From contig DATHNE010000034.1 in NCBI GenBank assembly GCA_035486355.1, positions 1 through 64,000 of the forward strand: a stretch of DNA of 64,000 nucleotides. Direction: 5' to 3'. The notes under the pieces are model-generated. The model ran no database searches, was not told where the DNA came from, and saw only the letters and a program-made list of their open reading frames with translations. Positions 34,145 to 42,902 of this stretch are shown one piece after another; the stretch's first letter is position 1; each line of letters starts with the position of its first letter. The DNA is from Palsa-883 sp035486355. GTDB lineage: Bacteria; Pseudomonadota; Alphaproteobacteria; Acetobacterales; Acetobacteraceae. Made by a program: the position numbers and the translations under genes.

Positions 34145-34272
34145 CGTACACCTCTCCTGCACCGCGGGAGAGGTCGCGGAGCGCGGCGACGCGGGTGGGG
34201 GTGGTGCGCGCGGCACGACCCTCGCCCGGCGACGCTTCGCGCGCCGACCGCTCCCGCAAGCGAGAGAGGCGT
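34145..34272. repeat. Dispersed palindromic repeat, family B, copy 2
   Basis: The stretch contains GGGAGAGGTCGCGGAGCG and GCGACGCGGGTG in its left half, CGACCCTCGCCCGGCGACGC and CCGCTCCCGCAAGCGAGAG in its right half. It is an imperfect hairpin that shares phrase order with the copy at 28180-28311. It lies between the carbonic anhydrase stop and the HddC-GmhB start. Confidence 0.65.
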
Positions 34273-34303
34273 CCTGATACCGATCCGATATGTGCCATCC
34301 GTC

Positions 34304-34843
34304 CTACCGAGCGATGGGCTGCAATCCCGCGCGAAACCGCGCGGCGAGCTGGCGATAGGTCTCCGAGTTGCGGTCGTAGCGACGCCGCTCTTCCTCGCTC
34401 ATCACGCGGATCGGTTTGGCCGGAATCCCGGCCCAGAGTTCGAACGGTTTGATTACCTTGCCCGGCGTCAGCACCGCGCCGGCCCCCAGGAAGCCGTCCT
34501 CCTCGACAATCGCGCCATCCAGCACGATGGCGCCGTTGCCGACAAAGGCACGGTTCCTCAGCGTGCAAGCGTGGATGATCGACCCGTGGCCAATGGTGAC
34601 GTCATCGCCGATATGCGTGGCCAACGCACCGAAATCGACATGAATGATGGTGCCATCCTGCACATTCGTGCGCGCGCCGATGCGGATAATGTTCATGTCA
34701 CCACGTACCAGGCAACCGAACCACACGCCGCTTTCCGACCCGATCATCACATCGCCGATCACCGCCGCGTTGGGCGCGATGAAGGCGTCAGCCGCGATCG
34801 TCGGAACAACGCCGTCGAGAGCGTAGATCGGACCGGTGGTCAT
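34304..34843 (-). CDS. Gamma carbonic anhydrase family protein
   Basis: The 179-residue protein is a left-handed beta-helix with repeating hexapeptide turns (for example FIAPNAAVIGDVMIGSESGVW). The three zinc histidines are in NVQDGTIIHVDFG, DDVTIGHGSIIHACTL. The protein ends with a helix carrying the family's LWAGIPAKPIR entry. Homologues are trimers that hydrate CO2 or act as assembly factors, and many cytosolic bacterial copies (PaaY/YrdA type) have weak or no measured activity. No signal peptide is present. The gap to argC holds a family-C repeat, so it is probably a separate unit. Confidence 0.9.
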   Translation of the reverse strand: MTTGPIYALDGVVPTIAADAFIAPNAAVIGDVMIGSESGVWFGCLVRGDMNIIRIGARTNVQDGTIIHVDFGALATHIGDDVTIGHGSIIHACTLRNRAFVGNGAIVLDGAIVEEDGFLGAGAVLTPGKVIKPFELWAGIPAKPIRVMSEEERRRYDRNSETYRQLAARFRAGLQPIAR

Positions 34844-34850
34844 TTTGTGT

Positions 34851-34945
34851 CATGGCCGGGCTTGACCCGGCCACCCACGACGTTGCTTGCGCCACGAAGA
34901 CAAGTCGCGCATGGCCGTCCCCGGGCCAAGCCCGGGGACGGCCAC
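34851..34945. repeat. Dispersed palindromic repeat, family C, copy 1
   Basis: GGCCGGGCTTGACCCGGCC at 34853-34871 is itself palindromic. A second palindrome, GGCCGTCCCCGGGCC running to GGGGACGGCC, lies at 34913-34943. The two also pair with each other over CCGGGCTTGACCCGG with one mismatch. It fills the gap between argC and the carbonic anhydrase gene. Confidence 0.7.
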
Positions 34946-34954
34946 GACACCAGG

Positions 34955-35914
34955 CTACGCATGCGCCGGCTCGCGCGCCGTCGTCGCCCCTGTCTCCAGC
35001 CCCAGCATCAGCCCGATATTCTGCACCGCCGCGCCAGATGCGCCCTTGCCAAGATTGTCCAACAGCGCCACCAGCACCGCCTGCCGATATGTCTCGTTGG
35101 CGTAGACCCGCAGCTCCAGCAGGTTGGTGTCGTTCAGCGCCTCTGGCTCCTGTTTGCCATCCGCGGTCGGCGGCACGACGCGCACATATGCGCAACCCGC
35201 GTAACGCTTCGCCAGCACATCGTGCAGGTCCGCGCCGCTCGGCTTGCCATTCAGCGTCTCCAGATGCAGCGGCACCGACACCAGCATCCCCTGTCGATAA
35301 TGCCCCACTGCCGGCGCGAAGATCGGCCGCCGCGTCAGCCCGCCGTACTTCTGCGTCTCCGGCAGATGCTTGTGCTCAAGGCCCAACGCGTACAGCTCGA
35401 ACGGCGGCCCACCCGCACTGTCATGCGCCGCGATCATCGACCTGCCACCCCCGGAATAACCCGAGATCGCATTGATTGTGATCGGATAATCCGGCGAAAT
35501 GATCCGCGCATCGACCAGCGGCCGGATCAGCCCGATCGCGCCGGTGGGATAGCAGCCCGGATTCGCGACCTTGCGCGCTCGCGCTATCTTGTCCGCCTGG
35601 CCGCGCTCCATCTCCGGAAACCCATAAGCCCAATCCGGATGCACCCGATGCGCTGTTGACGCATCCAGCAGCTTCGGCGCCGCGTTGCCCAGACTGTCGG
35701 CCAGCGCCGTCGACTCTTTCGCCGCGTCGTCCGGCAGGCACAGCACCACCAGATCGACCTCGGTCATGACATCGCGCCGCGCCGCCGGATCCTTGCGGTG
35801 CTCCGGCGCGATGCTGCGCAGCGTCAGGCCAGGGTGCGCCAGCAGGCGGTCGCGGATACCCAGCCCCGTGGTGCCAGCTTCGCCATCGATGAAGACGCTC
35901 GGTTTGTTGGCCAT
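34955..35914 (-). CDS. argC: N-acetyl-gamma-glutamyl-phosphate reductase
   Basis: ArgC reduces N-acetylglutamyl phosphate to the semialdehyde in arginine synthesis. The ATG at 35914 was chosen because GGAG lies 9 bases upstream and the protein then starts directly with the Rossmann strand VFIDGEAGTTGLGIRDRL; an upstream Met would overlap the terminator. The 319-residue length and the shorter N-terminal motif fit the type-2 AGPR group. The catalytic Cys is in NPGCYPTGAI, and STAHRVHPDWAYGFPEM matches the family. It follows rpsI across a strong terminator, so it probably has its own promoter. Confidence 0.96.
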   Translation of the reverse strand: MANKPSVFIDGEAGTTGLGIRDRLLAHPGLTLRSIAPEHRKDPAARRDVMTEVDLVVLCLPDDAAKESTALADSLGNAAPKLLDASTAHRVHPDWAYGFPEMERGQADKIARARKVANPGCYPTGAIGLIRPLVDARIISPDYPITINAISGYSGGGRSMIAAHDSAGGPPFELYALGLEHKHLPETQKYGGLTRRPIFAPAVGHYRQGMLVSVPLHLETLNGKPSGADLHDVLAKRYAGCAYVRVVPPTADGKQEPEALNDTNLLELRVYANETYRQAVLVALLDNLGKGASGAAVQNIGLMLGLETGATTAREPAHA

Positions 35915-35971
35915 GACACTCGCTCCTTCACGGTCGCGGTTATCGTCGGTTTTCGAAAGCCTGAAAAGCAA

Positions 35972-35999
35972 AAGGGCGGGCCCTGACGGACCCGCCCTT
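35972..35999 (-). terminator. Intrinsic terminator of rplM-rpsI
   Basis: On the minus strand AAGGGCGGG (arms 35991-35999 and 35972-35980, perfect 9-bp stem, 10-base loop) is followed by TTTTGCTTTT. It begins 24 bases after the rpsI stop and is the clearest intrinsic terminator in the window. Confidence 0.85.
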
Positions 36000-36022
36000 C
36001 GCATGACACAAGGGTGATGCCG

Positions 36023-36520
36023 TCAGCGCTTGCTGAACTGGAAGCTACGTCGCGCCTTGGCGCGGCCGTACTTCTTGCGCTCCACCACACGCGAGTCACG
36101 GGTCAGGAACCCGGCCACCTTCAGGATGCCGCGCAGGTCAGGCTCATAATGGGTGAGCGCACGGCTGATCCCGTGGCGCACCGCGCCGGCCTGGCCCGAT
36201 AGCCCGCCGCCAACGACGGTGCAGAACACATCGAACTGGTTGTAGCGATCAGCCACCAGGAACGGCTGCGTGATCAGCATGCGCAGCACGGGACGGGCGA
36301 AATAGGTCGCCGCCTTTTTGCCGTTCACATTGATCTCGCCCTTGCCGGGCTTGATCCACACGCGGGCGACGGCGTTCTTGCGTCGACCGGTCGCATAGGA
36401 CCGACCGAGCGCATCGCGCTTCGGCTCGACCTTGTCCTGTGGGGCGACGCCAGCAACGATGGCGGCCGGGGTGGCGGCGACCAGCTCTTTGAGGTCAGCG
36501 AGTGTACGCGTGCCGGACAT
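36023..36520 (-). CDS. rpsI: 30S ribosomal protein S9
   Basis: The 165-residue protein has an N-terminal extension of about 35 residues, usual in alphaproteobacteria, before the conserved core: GRRKNAVARVWIKPGKGEI near residue 65, then GGGLSGQAGAVRHGISRAL and the basic tail ERKKYGRAKARRSFQFSKR that reaches the tRNA in the P site. It follows rplM by five bases and is followed by the strong terminator, forming the standard rplM-rpsI operon. Confidence 0.98.
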   Translation of the reverse strand: MSGTRTLADLKELVAATPAAIVAGVAPQDKVEPKRDALGRSYATGRRKNAVARVWIKPGKGEINVNGKKAATYFARPVLRMLITQPFLVADRYNQFDVFCTVVGGGLSGQAGAVRHGISRALTHYEPDLRGILKVAGFLTRDSRVVERKKYGRAKARRSFQFSKR

Positions 36521-36525
36521 CTGCC

Positions 36526-36996
36526 TCAGCCCCTCTTGTTCTTCGGGTTCATGGCGGCAACGTCGAGCGTCTTCGGCTGCTGCGCCTCATGCTTGTGGGT
36601 CGGGCCGGCATAGATGTAGAGGTGTTTCATCTGCACGCGCTGTAGCGGGCCGCGGGTGATCATCCGCTCCACCGCCTTCTCCAGCACCCGCTCCGGATGG
36701 GCGCTGCCCAGCCGCTGACGGATCGACCGCCCCTTGATGCCGCCGGGATAGCCAGTGTGGTAGTACAGCACCGCCTGATCCGGCTTGTTGTTGCCGGTGA
36801 TGCGCACCTTCTCGGCGTTGACGACGACGACGTGGTCGCCACAGTCGACATGGGGCGTGAACTGGGGCTTGTGCTTCCCGCGCAGCCGCATGGCGATGAC
36901 CGAGGCGAGGCGGCCGAGCACAACGCCGTCGGCGTCGATCAGCACCCAGTCCTTCTTCACCTCCGCTGGCTTCAGCGACTGGGTGGTTTTCAGCAT
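36526..36996 (-). CDS. rplM: 50S ribosomal protein L13
   Basis: I use the ATG at 36996, which gives MLKTTQSLKPAEVKKDWVLI, the usual L13 N-terminus; an upstream in-frame Met adds 22 residues with no resemblance. The 156-residue protein has VVLGRLASVIAMRLRGKHKP, CGDHVVVVNAEKVRITG and YYHTGYPGGIKGRS in order. It opens the rplM-rpsI operon. Its ribosome-binding site is weak (AGAAG close to the ATG). Between 37063 and 37250 there is only a short palindrome (GTGGTA and TACCAC around TTATAT near 37072) and no gene that I can support. Confidence 0.97.
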   Translation of the reverse strand: MLKTTQSLKPAEVKKDWVLIDADGVVLGRLASVIAMRLRGKHKPQFTPHVDCGDHVVVVNAEKVRITGNNKPDQAVLYYHTGYPGGIKGRSIRQRLGSAHPERVLEKAVERMITRGPLQRVQMKHLYIYAGPTHKHEAQQPKTLDVAAMNPKNKRG

Positions 36997-37250
36997 CTTC
37001 TGTCGGGTCCGTATAGAATGGCGGCGGGTTGTGGTCGGAAAGCCAGGCAAAGTCAAGCGCACGTCGTGGTGGTATTATATTACCACAGCTTTGTTCGTCG
37101 CCGGATACGCCGGACACCGCCCGCACCAACCCGCCGCGCGCGCGACCAACCCGCCCGGCGCGCCGACCAGCCCGCGCGCCGGTACCGACCTGCGCCTGCA
37201 TCAAATTGCCGCTGTCACGGCTGATATGGTTGAGCGGCAGGCGGGTCGCG

Positions 37251-37586
37251 TTAGAGGCACCCACCGGTGGTGCGGCACATCGCGGTCAGCCTGACCGTGG
37301 TCGAGTTGTTGCGCACGATCTGGACATTCCCGCCGCTCTCCTGGAACGTGCTCGCACCACCATCCTACCGCAGGGTGCCAGTCTGGTTGCCGATGCCTTG
37401 CGGCGTCAGCGATGTGGGATTGGTGGATCCGTTCGCCCGCAGGCGAACCGCGGATAGCGTGGCCACGTTACCCGCATAGGCGGAATGAATCTCCGAGCCG
37501 ACGGTATAGAAGCTGCGCGCCGCGAAAGTTGGGCTTGCAAGGCCCACAACAAGCAGACAGCTCAACATCATGACATGTTTCGACAT
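37251..37586 (-). pseudogene. Small exported protein interrupted by an amber codon
   Basis: From the ATG at 37586 the frame encodes a typical signal peptide (MSKHVMMLSCLLVVGLASPTF, processed near ALA-type residues at 22) and a mature part rich in Ser, Thr, Asn and Gly. A TAG occurs at 37365-37367 after 73 codons. The same frame then continues in the same style (DGGASTFQESGGNVQIVRNN, with two Cys near the end) to a TAA at 37251-37253. The total would be about 111 residues. One CAG-to-TAG change explains it, but amber read-through or a genuine 73-residue product cannot be excluded. No family was recognised. Confidence 0.55.
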
Positions 37587-37758
37587 TGGATGCCTCCCTA
37601 TGCGTCACTGAAGCACCGGAGCGACGCCCACGTGCGCAGGACGTATCGCCCCCGCACCGGGCAGGCCCGATCAGTCGGTGAGAATTGCGTGTTATTTCGC
37701 TATGAACGATAGTGAAACAAACGTTAACCGGGACGCGCCAGACAACACCAGGCGCCGC

Positions 37759-38421
37759 TCACCGCAGGAATGGATTGCCCGCCCGCTCCGCCCCGATTGT
37801 CGATCCCGGCCCATGGCCGCACAGGAATGCGTAATCATCCGGCAAAGGCAGTAACTTGGACTTGATCGCCGCAATCAGCGCGGCATGGTCGCCATACGGA
37901 AAGTCCGTGCGCCCGATCGATCCCTGGAACAGCACATCACCCAGAATCGCAAAATGGTTCGCATGACTAATGAACACGATATGCCCCGGCGTGTGGCCTG
38001 GGCAGTGCAGGATGTCGAAACGGTGATCCCCCAGAGTGATCGTCTCGCCTTCACTCAGCCAGCGGTCAGGCTGCACGTTACGCACGCCGCCGACGCCGTA
38101 ATTCGCAGCCTGCGCTTCCAGCCCCTCCAGCAGGAACGCATCGCGCTCATCCGGCCCTTCGATTGGCGGCCCGGCTTCGGGTGCGACACGCGCAGCGAGT
38201 TCGTCGCGCAACGCGGCCGCCCCGCCGGCATGATCAATATGCCCGTGCGTCAGCAGGATCTTCACCACACGCACGCCGAGCTGATCGATACCGGCAAGCA
38301 GGCGTGGCACATCGCCACCCGGGTCGACGATCAACGCGTCCTTGCTGTCCGCTTCCCACACGAGCGCGCAGTTCTGCTGGAACGGCGTGACCGGCAGCAC
38401 CGCGACCTTCAGATGTCCCAT
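37759..38421 (-). CDS. MBL-fold metallo-hydrolase, glyoxalase-II-like
   Basis: The 220-residue protein has the metallo-beta-lactamase metal motif THGHIDHAGG near residue 60, a third His in CPGHTPGHIVF, the bridging Asp in ILGDVLFQGSIGRTDFP, and a final His in LCGHGPGSTIG. The GSIGRTD phrase is typical of YcbL/GloB-like hydrolases that cleave thioesters such as S-lactoylglutathione. The start at 38421 is four bases downstream of the stop of the S1C-like gene, so the two are co-transcribed. It is cytosolic. The exact substrate is unknown. Confidence 0.92.
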   Translation of the reverse strand: MGHLKVAVLPVTPFQQNCALVWEADSKDALIVDPGGDVPRLLAGIDQLGVRVVKILLTHGHIDHAGGAAALRDELAARVAPEAGPPIEGPDERDAFLLEGLEAQAANYGVGGVRNVQPDRWLSEGETITLGDHRFDILHCPGHTPGHIVFISHANHFAILGDVLFQGSIGRTDFPYGDHAALIAAIKSKLLPLPDDYAFLCGHGPGSTIGAERAGNPFLR

Positions 38422-38425
38422 CGGA

Positions 38426-39400
38426 TCAGTGCAGCTTCGGCGCTTTCAGGAACTTCACCCGATCCGCCGACCGCACCGTCAGGCTCATCGTCGTCGCCTC
38501 GCGCTGCAGCCGCAGCCGCACTTCGGCGCCCGCGCTGCCGGACGCCCAGACCCGCCGCCACAGCGCGGCCAGATCGCCGACCTCCTCCTGATTGACCGAC
38601 AGGATCCGATCCCCGGTCCGCAGCCCCGCCTGCTCGGCCGGCCCATTATCCGCCAGCCCGCCGATCACCAGCGCATCATCCGCCTCGGTCGCGTACATCC
38701 CCAGCCACGGCCGCGCCGGCCGGTTCACCCGCCCATAGCTCAGCAGGTCCTGCATGATCGGCCCCAGCAGGCTGATCGGCACCACCATGTTCATGTCCAG
38801 CCGCCGGCCGCCCTTCTCCCCCTGCTGCAGGATCAGCGAGCCGATCCCCACCAGCTTGCCATCCACGCCGATCAGCCCGCCGCCACCCCAGAACGGATGG
38901 GCCGGCGCAGTGAACAGCGCGTCGTCCAGGACGTATTCCCAGTAGCCGGCGAATTCCTGCCGCCCGACCAGCCGCGTCTCCACCGAGTGATGCTTGCCAC
39001 CCCCCGCAGCGAACACCACCTGATCGCCCACTTTCAGCCGGTCGGAATCACCGATCTCCAGCGATGGCGTCTCCAACCGTCCCAACGCCTGCACCAGCCC
39101 GAACCCGCTCTCCTGGTCGTATGCCAGCGCATGACCCGGCACCGCGCGCCCTGCCGAGGACGTGATCCAGATCGTCTCCGCCTCAGTGATCAGATAGCCG
39201 ATCGTCGCGACCAGCCCCTTGTCGTTCAGCACCACGCCGCTGCCCGCGCGCTCGGTCCCCAGCGTGTTCGCCGTGAACGCGTCGGCGGGGATGAAGGTCT
39301 TGAGATTGACCACGGCGCCCAGCGCGCGCTCGAGATCGAACGAGTAATCGCTCGGGTCGGGCTGCAGGTTCGGCGGAATTTCCCAATCTTCGTTTTTCAT
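38426..39400 (-). CDS. S1C (HtrA/Deg-like) protein with PDZ domain and no catalytic triad
   Basis: From the ATG at 39400 the 324-residue protein has a trypsin-like double barrel followed by a PDZ domain (PARPWLGMYATEADDALVIGG, NGPAEQAGLRTGDRILSVN). All three triad positions are changed: the His region reads GSGVVLNDKGLVATIGYLIT instead of the usual TNxHV, the Asp region reads YDQESGFGLVQAL, and the serine loop reads HPFWGGGGLIG instead of GNSGG. The protein is otherwise intact, with no signal peptide. It is best read as a non-catalytic scaffold or binding protein. The gene lies between a frameshifted relative and a co-transcribed MBL hydrolase. Confidence 0.85.
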   Translation of the reverse strand: MKNEDWEIPPNLQPDPSDYSFDLERALGAVVNLKTFIPADAFTANTLGTERAGSGVVLNDKGLVATIGYLITEAETIWITSSAGRAVPGHALAYDQESGFGLVQALGRLETPSLEIGDSDRLKVGDQVVFAAGGGKHHSVETRLVGRQEFAGYWEYVLDDALFTAPAHPFWGGGGLIGVDGKLVGIGSLILQQGEKGGRRLDMNMVVPISLLGPIMQDLLSYGRVNRPARPWLGMYATEADDALVIGGLADNGPAEQAGLRTGDRILSVNQEEVGDLAALWRRVWASGSAGAEVRLRLQREATTMSLTVRSADRVKFLKAPKLH

Positions 39401-39530
39401 GCCCTGGCATCTTCCGTTGCTGGCGGCGTGGGGCAGCGCATCGTATTCGCGGCCGAAGTCTATCGAACCCCAGTATATTGGACCTTCCCACTCGAGCGCC
39501 ACTACCGCGACCGAAGCGGCACAACGCCGG

Positions 39531-40438
39531 TCAGGCTTCCGGCTGCACCACAACGGCGAGCCGGACGTTTTGCAATGCCCCTTCCCGCAGCAGCTTCACC
39601 TCGATGTCGCGGCCGATCCGATCCGGGCTGAGGAAGGTGCGCAGCGTACGGGGGGCGTTGATACTCTGCCCATCCAACGACAGCAGGATATCGCCGGTAC
39701 GGAGGCCGGCCCGTTCCGCCGGCCCGTTGGTGGCAAGGTTGACCACCATACGGCCGGCATCCTGCCGTGCGATCGGGCGCATCGCCTCCGGTACCGCGAT
39801 CGGCTGCAACGACACACCGAGCCATCCGCGCCGGCCACGGGCGACAGCGACAGCAGGTGGCAGCACGGTGGCGATGGCGGTGTACGACACCACCTGCGCC
39901 TGGCCCGCGGCGCTGGACGTCGCCATCCCCAGCAGCGCGCCGGTTGCATCCAGCACGGTTCGCCGTCATCCAGACTGTTGGCCGGCAGATCGAGCGCCAG
40001 CGTGTCCGCCGTGCCACTGTTCAGCGCAGTGCCGCGCGTGGAATCGACGCGGTGGATCACTGCCAACCGCGCGACTGGATTGGCATCCGCCGTCGCACCG
40101 AGCGCCACCGCCAGATTGCCGACGCGCGCCGGACCGGCGGTGCGGATCACCACGGAACCGGCACGGGTTTCCAGTCGAAGTGCCGCGAGATTATTCGCCG
40201 TGTCGCGCCCCGCCGGGCGTGGGGCCACCAGGATGCCGCCCGCCAGTACCACAGTGTAACTGTCGCGTGCCGGCAGCAATTGATCCGCGGTGATCACCAG
40301 GTCCGGCTGCCAGATGATGCCGCTGATATGCCGACCAGGGGTCGTACGGATAGCCGCCAGCATCGGTGCCGTCTGGTCCACCAAGGCAGCGATCGCATCC
40401 GACAGCCCCGACAACATCTGCGCCGCGCTGCCGGACAT
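39531..40438 (-). pseudogene. Second S1C/PDZ protein, frameshifted
   Basis: The upstream frame (from 40438) encodes an HtrA-like beta-barrel with ISGIIWQPDLVITADQLLPA and RVDSTRGTALNSGTADTLAL and ends its resemblance at NSLDDGEP. One missing base near 39957-39962 shifts the rest: the neighbouring frame continues with LDATGALLGMATSSAAGQAQ and a PDZ domain (RRGWLGVSLQPI, NGPAERAGLRTGDILLSLDG) to 39531. Even before the shift, the His, Asp and Ser of the triad are absent. It lies upstream of the intact triad-less protein on the same strand, pointing to an ancient pair of inactive Deg-like proteins. Confidence 0.75.
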
Positions 40439-40570
40439 CAGCCTCTTCCCGTTCCCCTCGTCATGCAGCCAAACGTAACCAAGGATTGTGAGGTTGCCCA
40501 GACGCTCGGCTCAATGAACGATATTGCGCTCACAATTTTCGCACCCTGCTGGTTGTAACACGGCGGACCG

Positions 40571-42214
40571 TCAGGCTCTGTGGGTCAGCAGGTGGTCCCG
40601 GTAGCGCATCCGCAGCGTGGTCTTCTGCAGTTTGCCGGTCGCGGTGTGCGGCAGCTCGTCGACGACGACAACTGCATCCGGCAGCCACCACTTTGGCACC
40701 TTGTCGGCGTAGACGCGCAGCACATCCTCGGGATCGACCGCATGGCCGGGCCGCGGCACCACCACCAGCACCGGCCGCTCGCCCCATTTCGGATGGCGCG
40801 CCGCTACCACAGCCGCTTCGGCCACGTCCGGATGCGACACGGCAATGTTCTCCAGCGCGATCGAGCTGATCCACTCGCCGCCCGACTTGATCACGTCCTT
40901 GGACCGGTCGGTGATTTCCATCAGCCCGTCAGGGTCGATCGTGGCGACGTCGCCCGTGGCGAACCAGCCATCCGCGTCCAGCGCGCTGCCCGGTTTGTCG
41001 CCGTAATAGGCACTGCACACCCAGGGGCCGCGCACCTGCAGGTCGCCGAACGCCGTGCCATCCCACGGCAGCTCCGTCCCGTCACCATCTACGATCTTCA
41101 TATCGATGCCGGGCGCCACGCGGCCTTGTTTCAGCATGAGCCGGTTGCGCCGGGTCTGGTTCAGGTGCGCATGCGCGGGCTTCGGCGCGTTGTAGGTGCC
41201 GAGTGGGCTGAGCTCGCTCATGCCCCAGGCATGTTCGACGGCGACACCATACTCTGCGCTGAATGCGTCGATCAGCAAGGGGGGGCACGCGGCGCCGCCG
41301 GTCAAGACCCGACGTACGGTATCAAGCTTGCCGCCCGTGGCGCGCAGATGCGCCAACAGCCCCATCCAAACCGTGGGAACACCGGCGGTGAAGGTAATCC
41401 GCTCCTCGTTCAGGAGAGCGTGCACGTTGGCGCCGTCAAGGTGCCGCCCCGGCAGCACGACAGAGGTGCCGGCAAGCGCGGCGCCGTAGGGGATACCCCA
41501 GGCGTTGACGTGGAACATCGGCACCACGAGCAGAACGCGATCGACCGCGCGCAATGCCATCACGTCCGGCAGCGCAATGGCGTAGGCGTGCAGCGTGGTG
41601 GAGCGGTGTGAATAGAGCACCCCTTTCGGCCGCCCCGTTGTTCCTGACGTGTAACAAAGTGAGCTGGCCGCGCGTTCGTCGAATGTTGGCCAGATGAAAT
41701 CGTCATCTGCGGCGTCCATCAACGTCTCGTAACAATACAACGCCATGCCCGTCGGCAGCCTGACCTCCGGCATATTGGCCGCATCGGTCATCATGATGAC
41801 CGCGCGCACGCACTCCTTGATCTTGGGTGCGATGGTCTCCAGCAGGCTGACGAATGTCGTGTCGGCGAACAGCACCGAATCACCGGCGTGGGTGACGATA
41901 TAGGCGATGTCCTCCGGATGCAGCCGCGGGTTGATCGTATGGCAGATCGCGCCCATGCCGGGGGCGCCGTAGTACACTTCCAGATGCCGGTGACCGTTCC
42001 ACGCCAGCGTGCCGACACGGTCCTGCGCCGCGATGCCCAGACGCGCCAACCCGCGCGCCAGCCGCCGGGCACGGCTTTCCAGCACGGCATAGGTGTAACG
42101 GTGGATGGCACCCTCGGTCGTCTTCGACACGATCTCGCTGGTCGCGTGATGACGCGCGGCGTGGCGCAGGATCGAGGAGATCAACAGCGGTTGCTGTTGC
42201 ATCAAGCCTTGCAT
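40571..42214 (-). CDS. Acyl-CoA ligase, long/medium-chain fatty acid type
   Basis: The 547-residue adenylate-forming enzyme has the AMP-binding P-loop YTSGTTGRPKGVLYSHRST near residue 190, the A5 region HAWGMSELSPLGTYN, the hinge-proximal GWFATGDVATIDPDGLMEITDRSKD, and the C-terminal catalytic Lys in PHTATGKLQKTTL. It activates fatty or other carboxylic acids to acyl-CoA via an acyl-AMP. The N-terminal sequence (LMQQQPLLISSILRHAARHH) resembles the family of medium/long-chain ligases of alphaproteobacteria. It is a monocistronic gene. The chain length cannot be read from sequence. Confidence 0.93.
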   Translation of the reverse strand: MQGLMQQQPLLISSILRHAARHHATSEIVSKTTEGAIHRYTYAVLESRARRLARGLARLGIAAQDRVGTLAWNGHRHLEVYYGAPGMGAICHTINPRLHPEDIAYIVTHAGDSVLFADTTFVSLLETIAPKIKECVRAVIMMTDAANMPEVRLPTGMALYCYETLMDAADDDFIWPTFDERAASSLCYTSGTTGRPKGVLYSHRSTTLHAYAIALPDVMALRAVDRVLLVVPMFHVNAWGIPYGAALAGTSVVLPGRHLDGANVHALLNEERITFTAGVPTVWMGLLAHLRATGGKLDTVRRVLTGGAACPPLLIDAFSAEYGVAVEHAWGMSELSPLGTYNAPKPAHAHLNQTRRNRLMLKQGRVAPGIDMKIVDGDGTELPWDGTAFGDLQVRGPWVCSAYYGDKPGSALDADGWFATGDVATIDPDGLMEITDRSKDVIKSGGEWISSIALENIAVSHPDVAEAAVVAARHPKWGERPVLVVVPRPGHAVDPEDVLRVYADKVPKWWLPDAVVVVDELPHTATGKLQKTTLRMRYRDHLLTHRA

Positions 42215-42295
42215 TGTTGTTGTCCGTTTCCCCGGCCGGCGGCGCTTACCGCGGCACGTTGACGAACCTAAACGGACACGGTCCTGAAAACCAGC

Positions 42296-42868
42296 TTATG
42301 TCGGCGCGGCCTGCTCCGGTCCCGGGAGCGTGACATCCTCATACAGCTCGGCCAGGGGCAGCTCGATCCCGATCTCCGGTATGGCAAGCGTCACGTCACC
42401 GGAGACCACATGGCCGACCCAGCCCTCACCATCCCTGGTGAACCGCGTGGCAGCCGGACGGTGCTGTTCCAACATGACGGAGCGCTGGACCGACGGCGTG
42501 TCGCGATACGCTTCGTTCTTGATCATCCGATCGGTGGTCGCGGTACTCGGGCTGAGCACGGCGGACACGACGACCGGATCATTCACGACCGTTGCATTGG
42601 TTCCGCTGGCAAGCACACGACAAATGCGTCCGGGTAGCGGATGCTGCCGGCAACGGCGATGTTCACATGACTTGGAAACACCTGGCGGGGTTGGCCGCGC
42701 AAGCGGACGCCGAGCGCGATCATCGGGTTGCGCTGTGTGGCACCGTGCGTTGCCCTCCCCGGTCATCGCGGTCGGCGCGAAACCGTCAAACGCGTGGCGC
42801 AGCGCCTGCCGCTCCTGCCAGTCGAGGAACGCCTCCACCGTCATGGGCGTGCGCTGAATGACATTCAT
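42296..42868 (-). pseudogene. Uma2-family (restriction-endonuclease-fold) pseudogene
   Basis: The frame from the ATG at 42868 starts as a Uma2 protein (MNVIQRTPMTVEAFLDWQE then LRHAFDGFAP) and ends as one (NATVVNDPVVVSAVLSPSTA, RMIKNEAYRDTPSVQRSVML). In between, from about 42755 to 42610, the frame turns to junk while another frame of the same strand carries the missing middle (MIALGVRLRGQPRQVFPSHV, GSIRYPDAFVVCLP). So two compensating frameshifts flank the core, destroying the catalytic Asp and Glu region while leaving an open frame. Uma2 proteins have a PD-(D/E)XK nuclease fold and unknown function. The gene is dead or encodes an altered protein. Confidence 0.75.
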
Positions 42869-42902
42869 GCCGCTGTCGTGGCAGGAAGCCGGCCGGATCG
42901 CA

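Noticed and set aside
37072..37090. Short palindrome GTGGTA-TTATAT-TACCAC upstream of rplM as a regulator site
   Set aside because: It is only 6-bp arms in AT-rich DNA and no promoter with good spacing could be aligned to it.
36997..37250. GC-rich CCGCGCGCGCG-type stretch near 37130-37150 as a structured RNA
   Set aside because: The phrases are simple GC/Pro-Ala-coding-like repeats without a stable paired architecture that I could draw.
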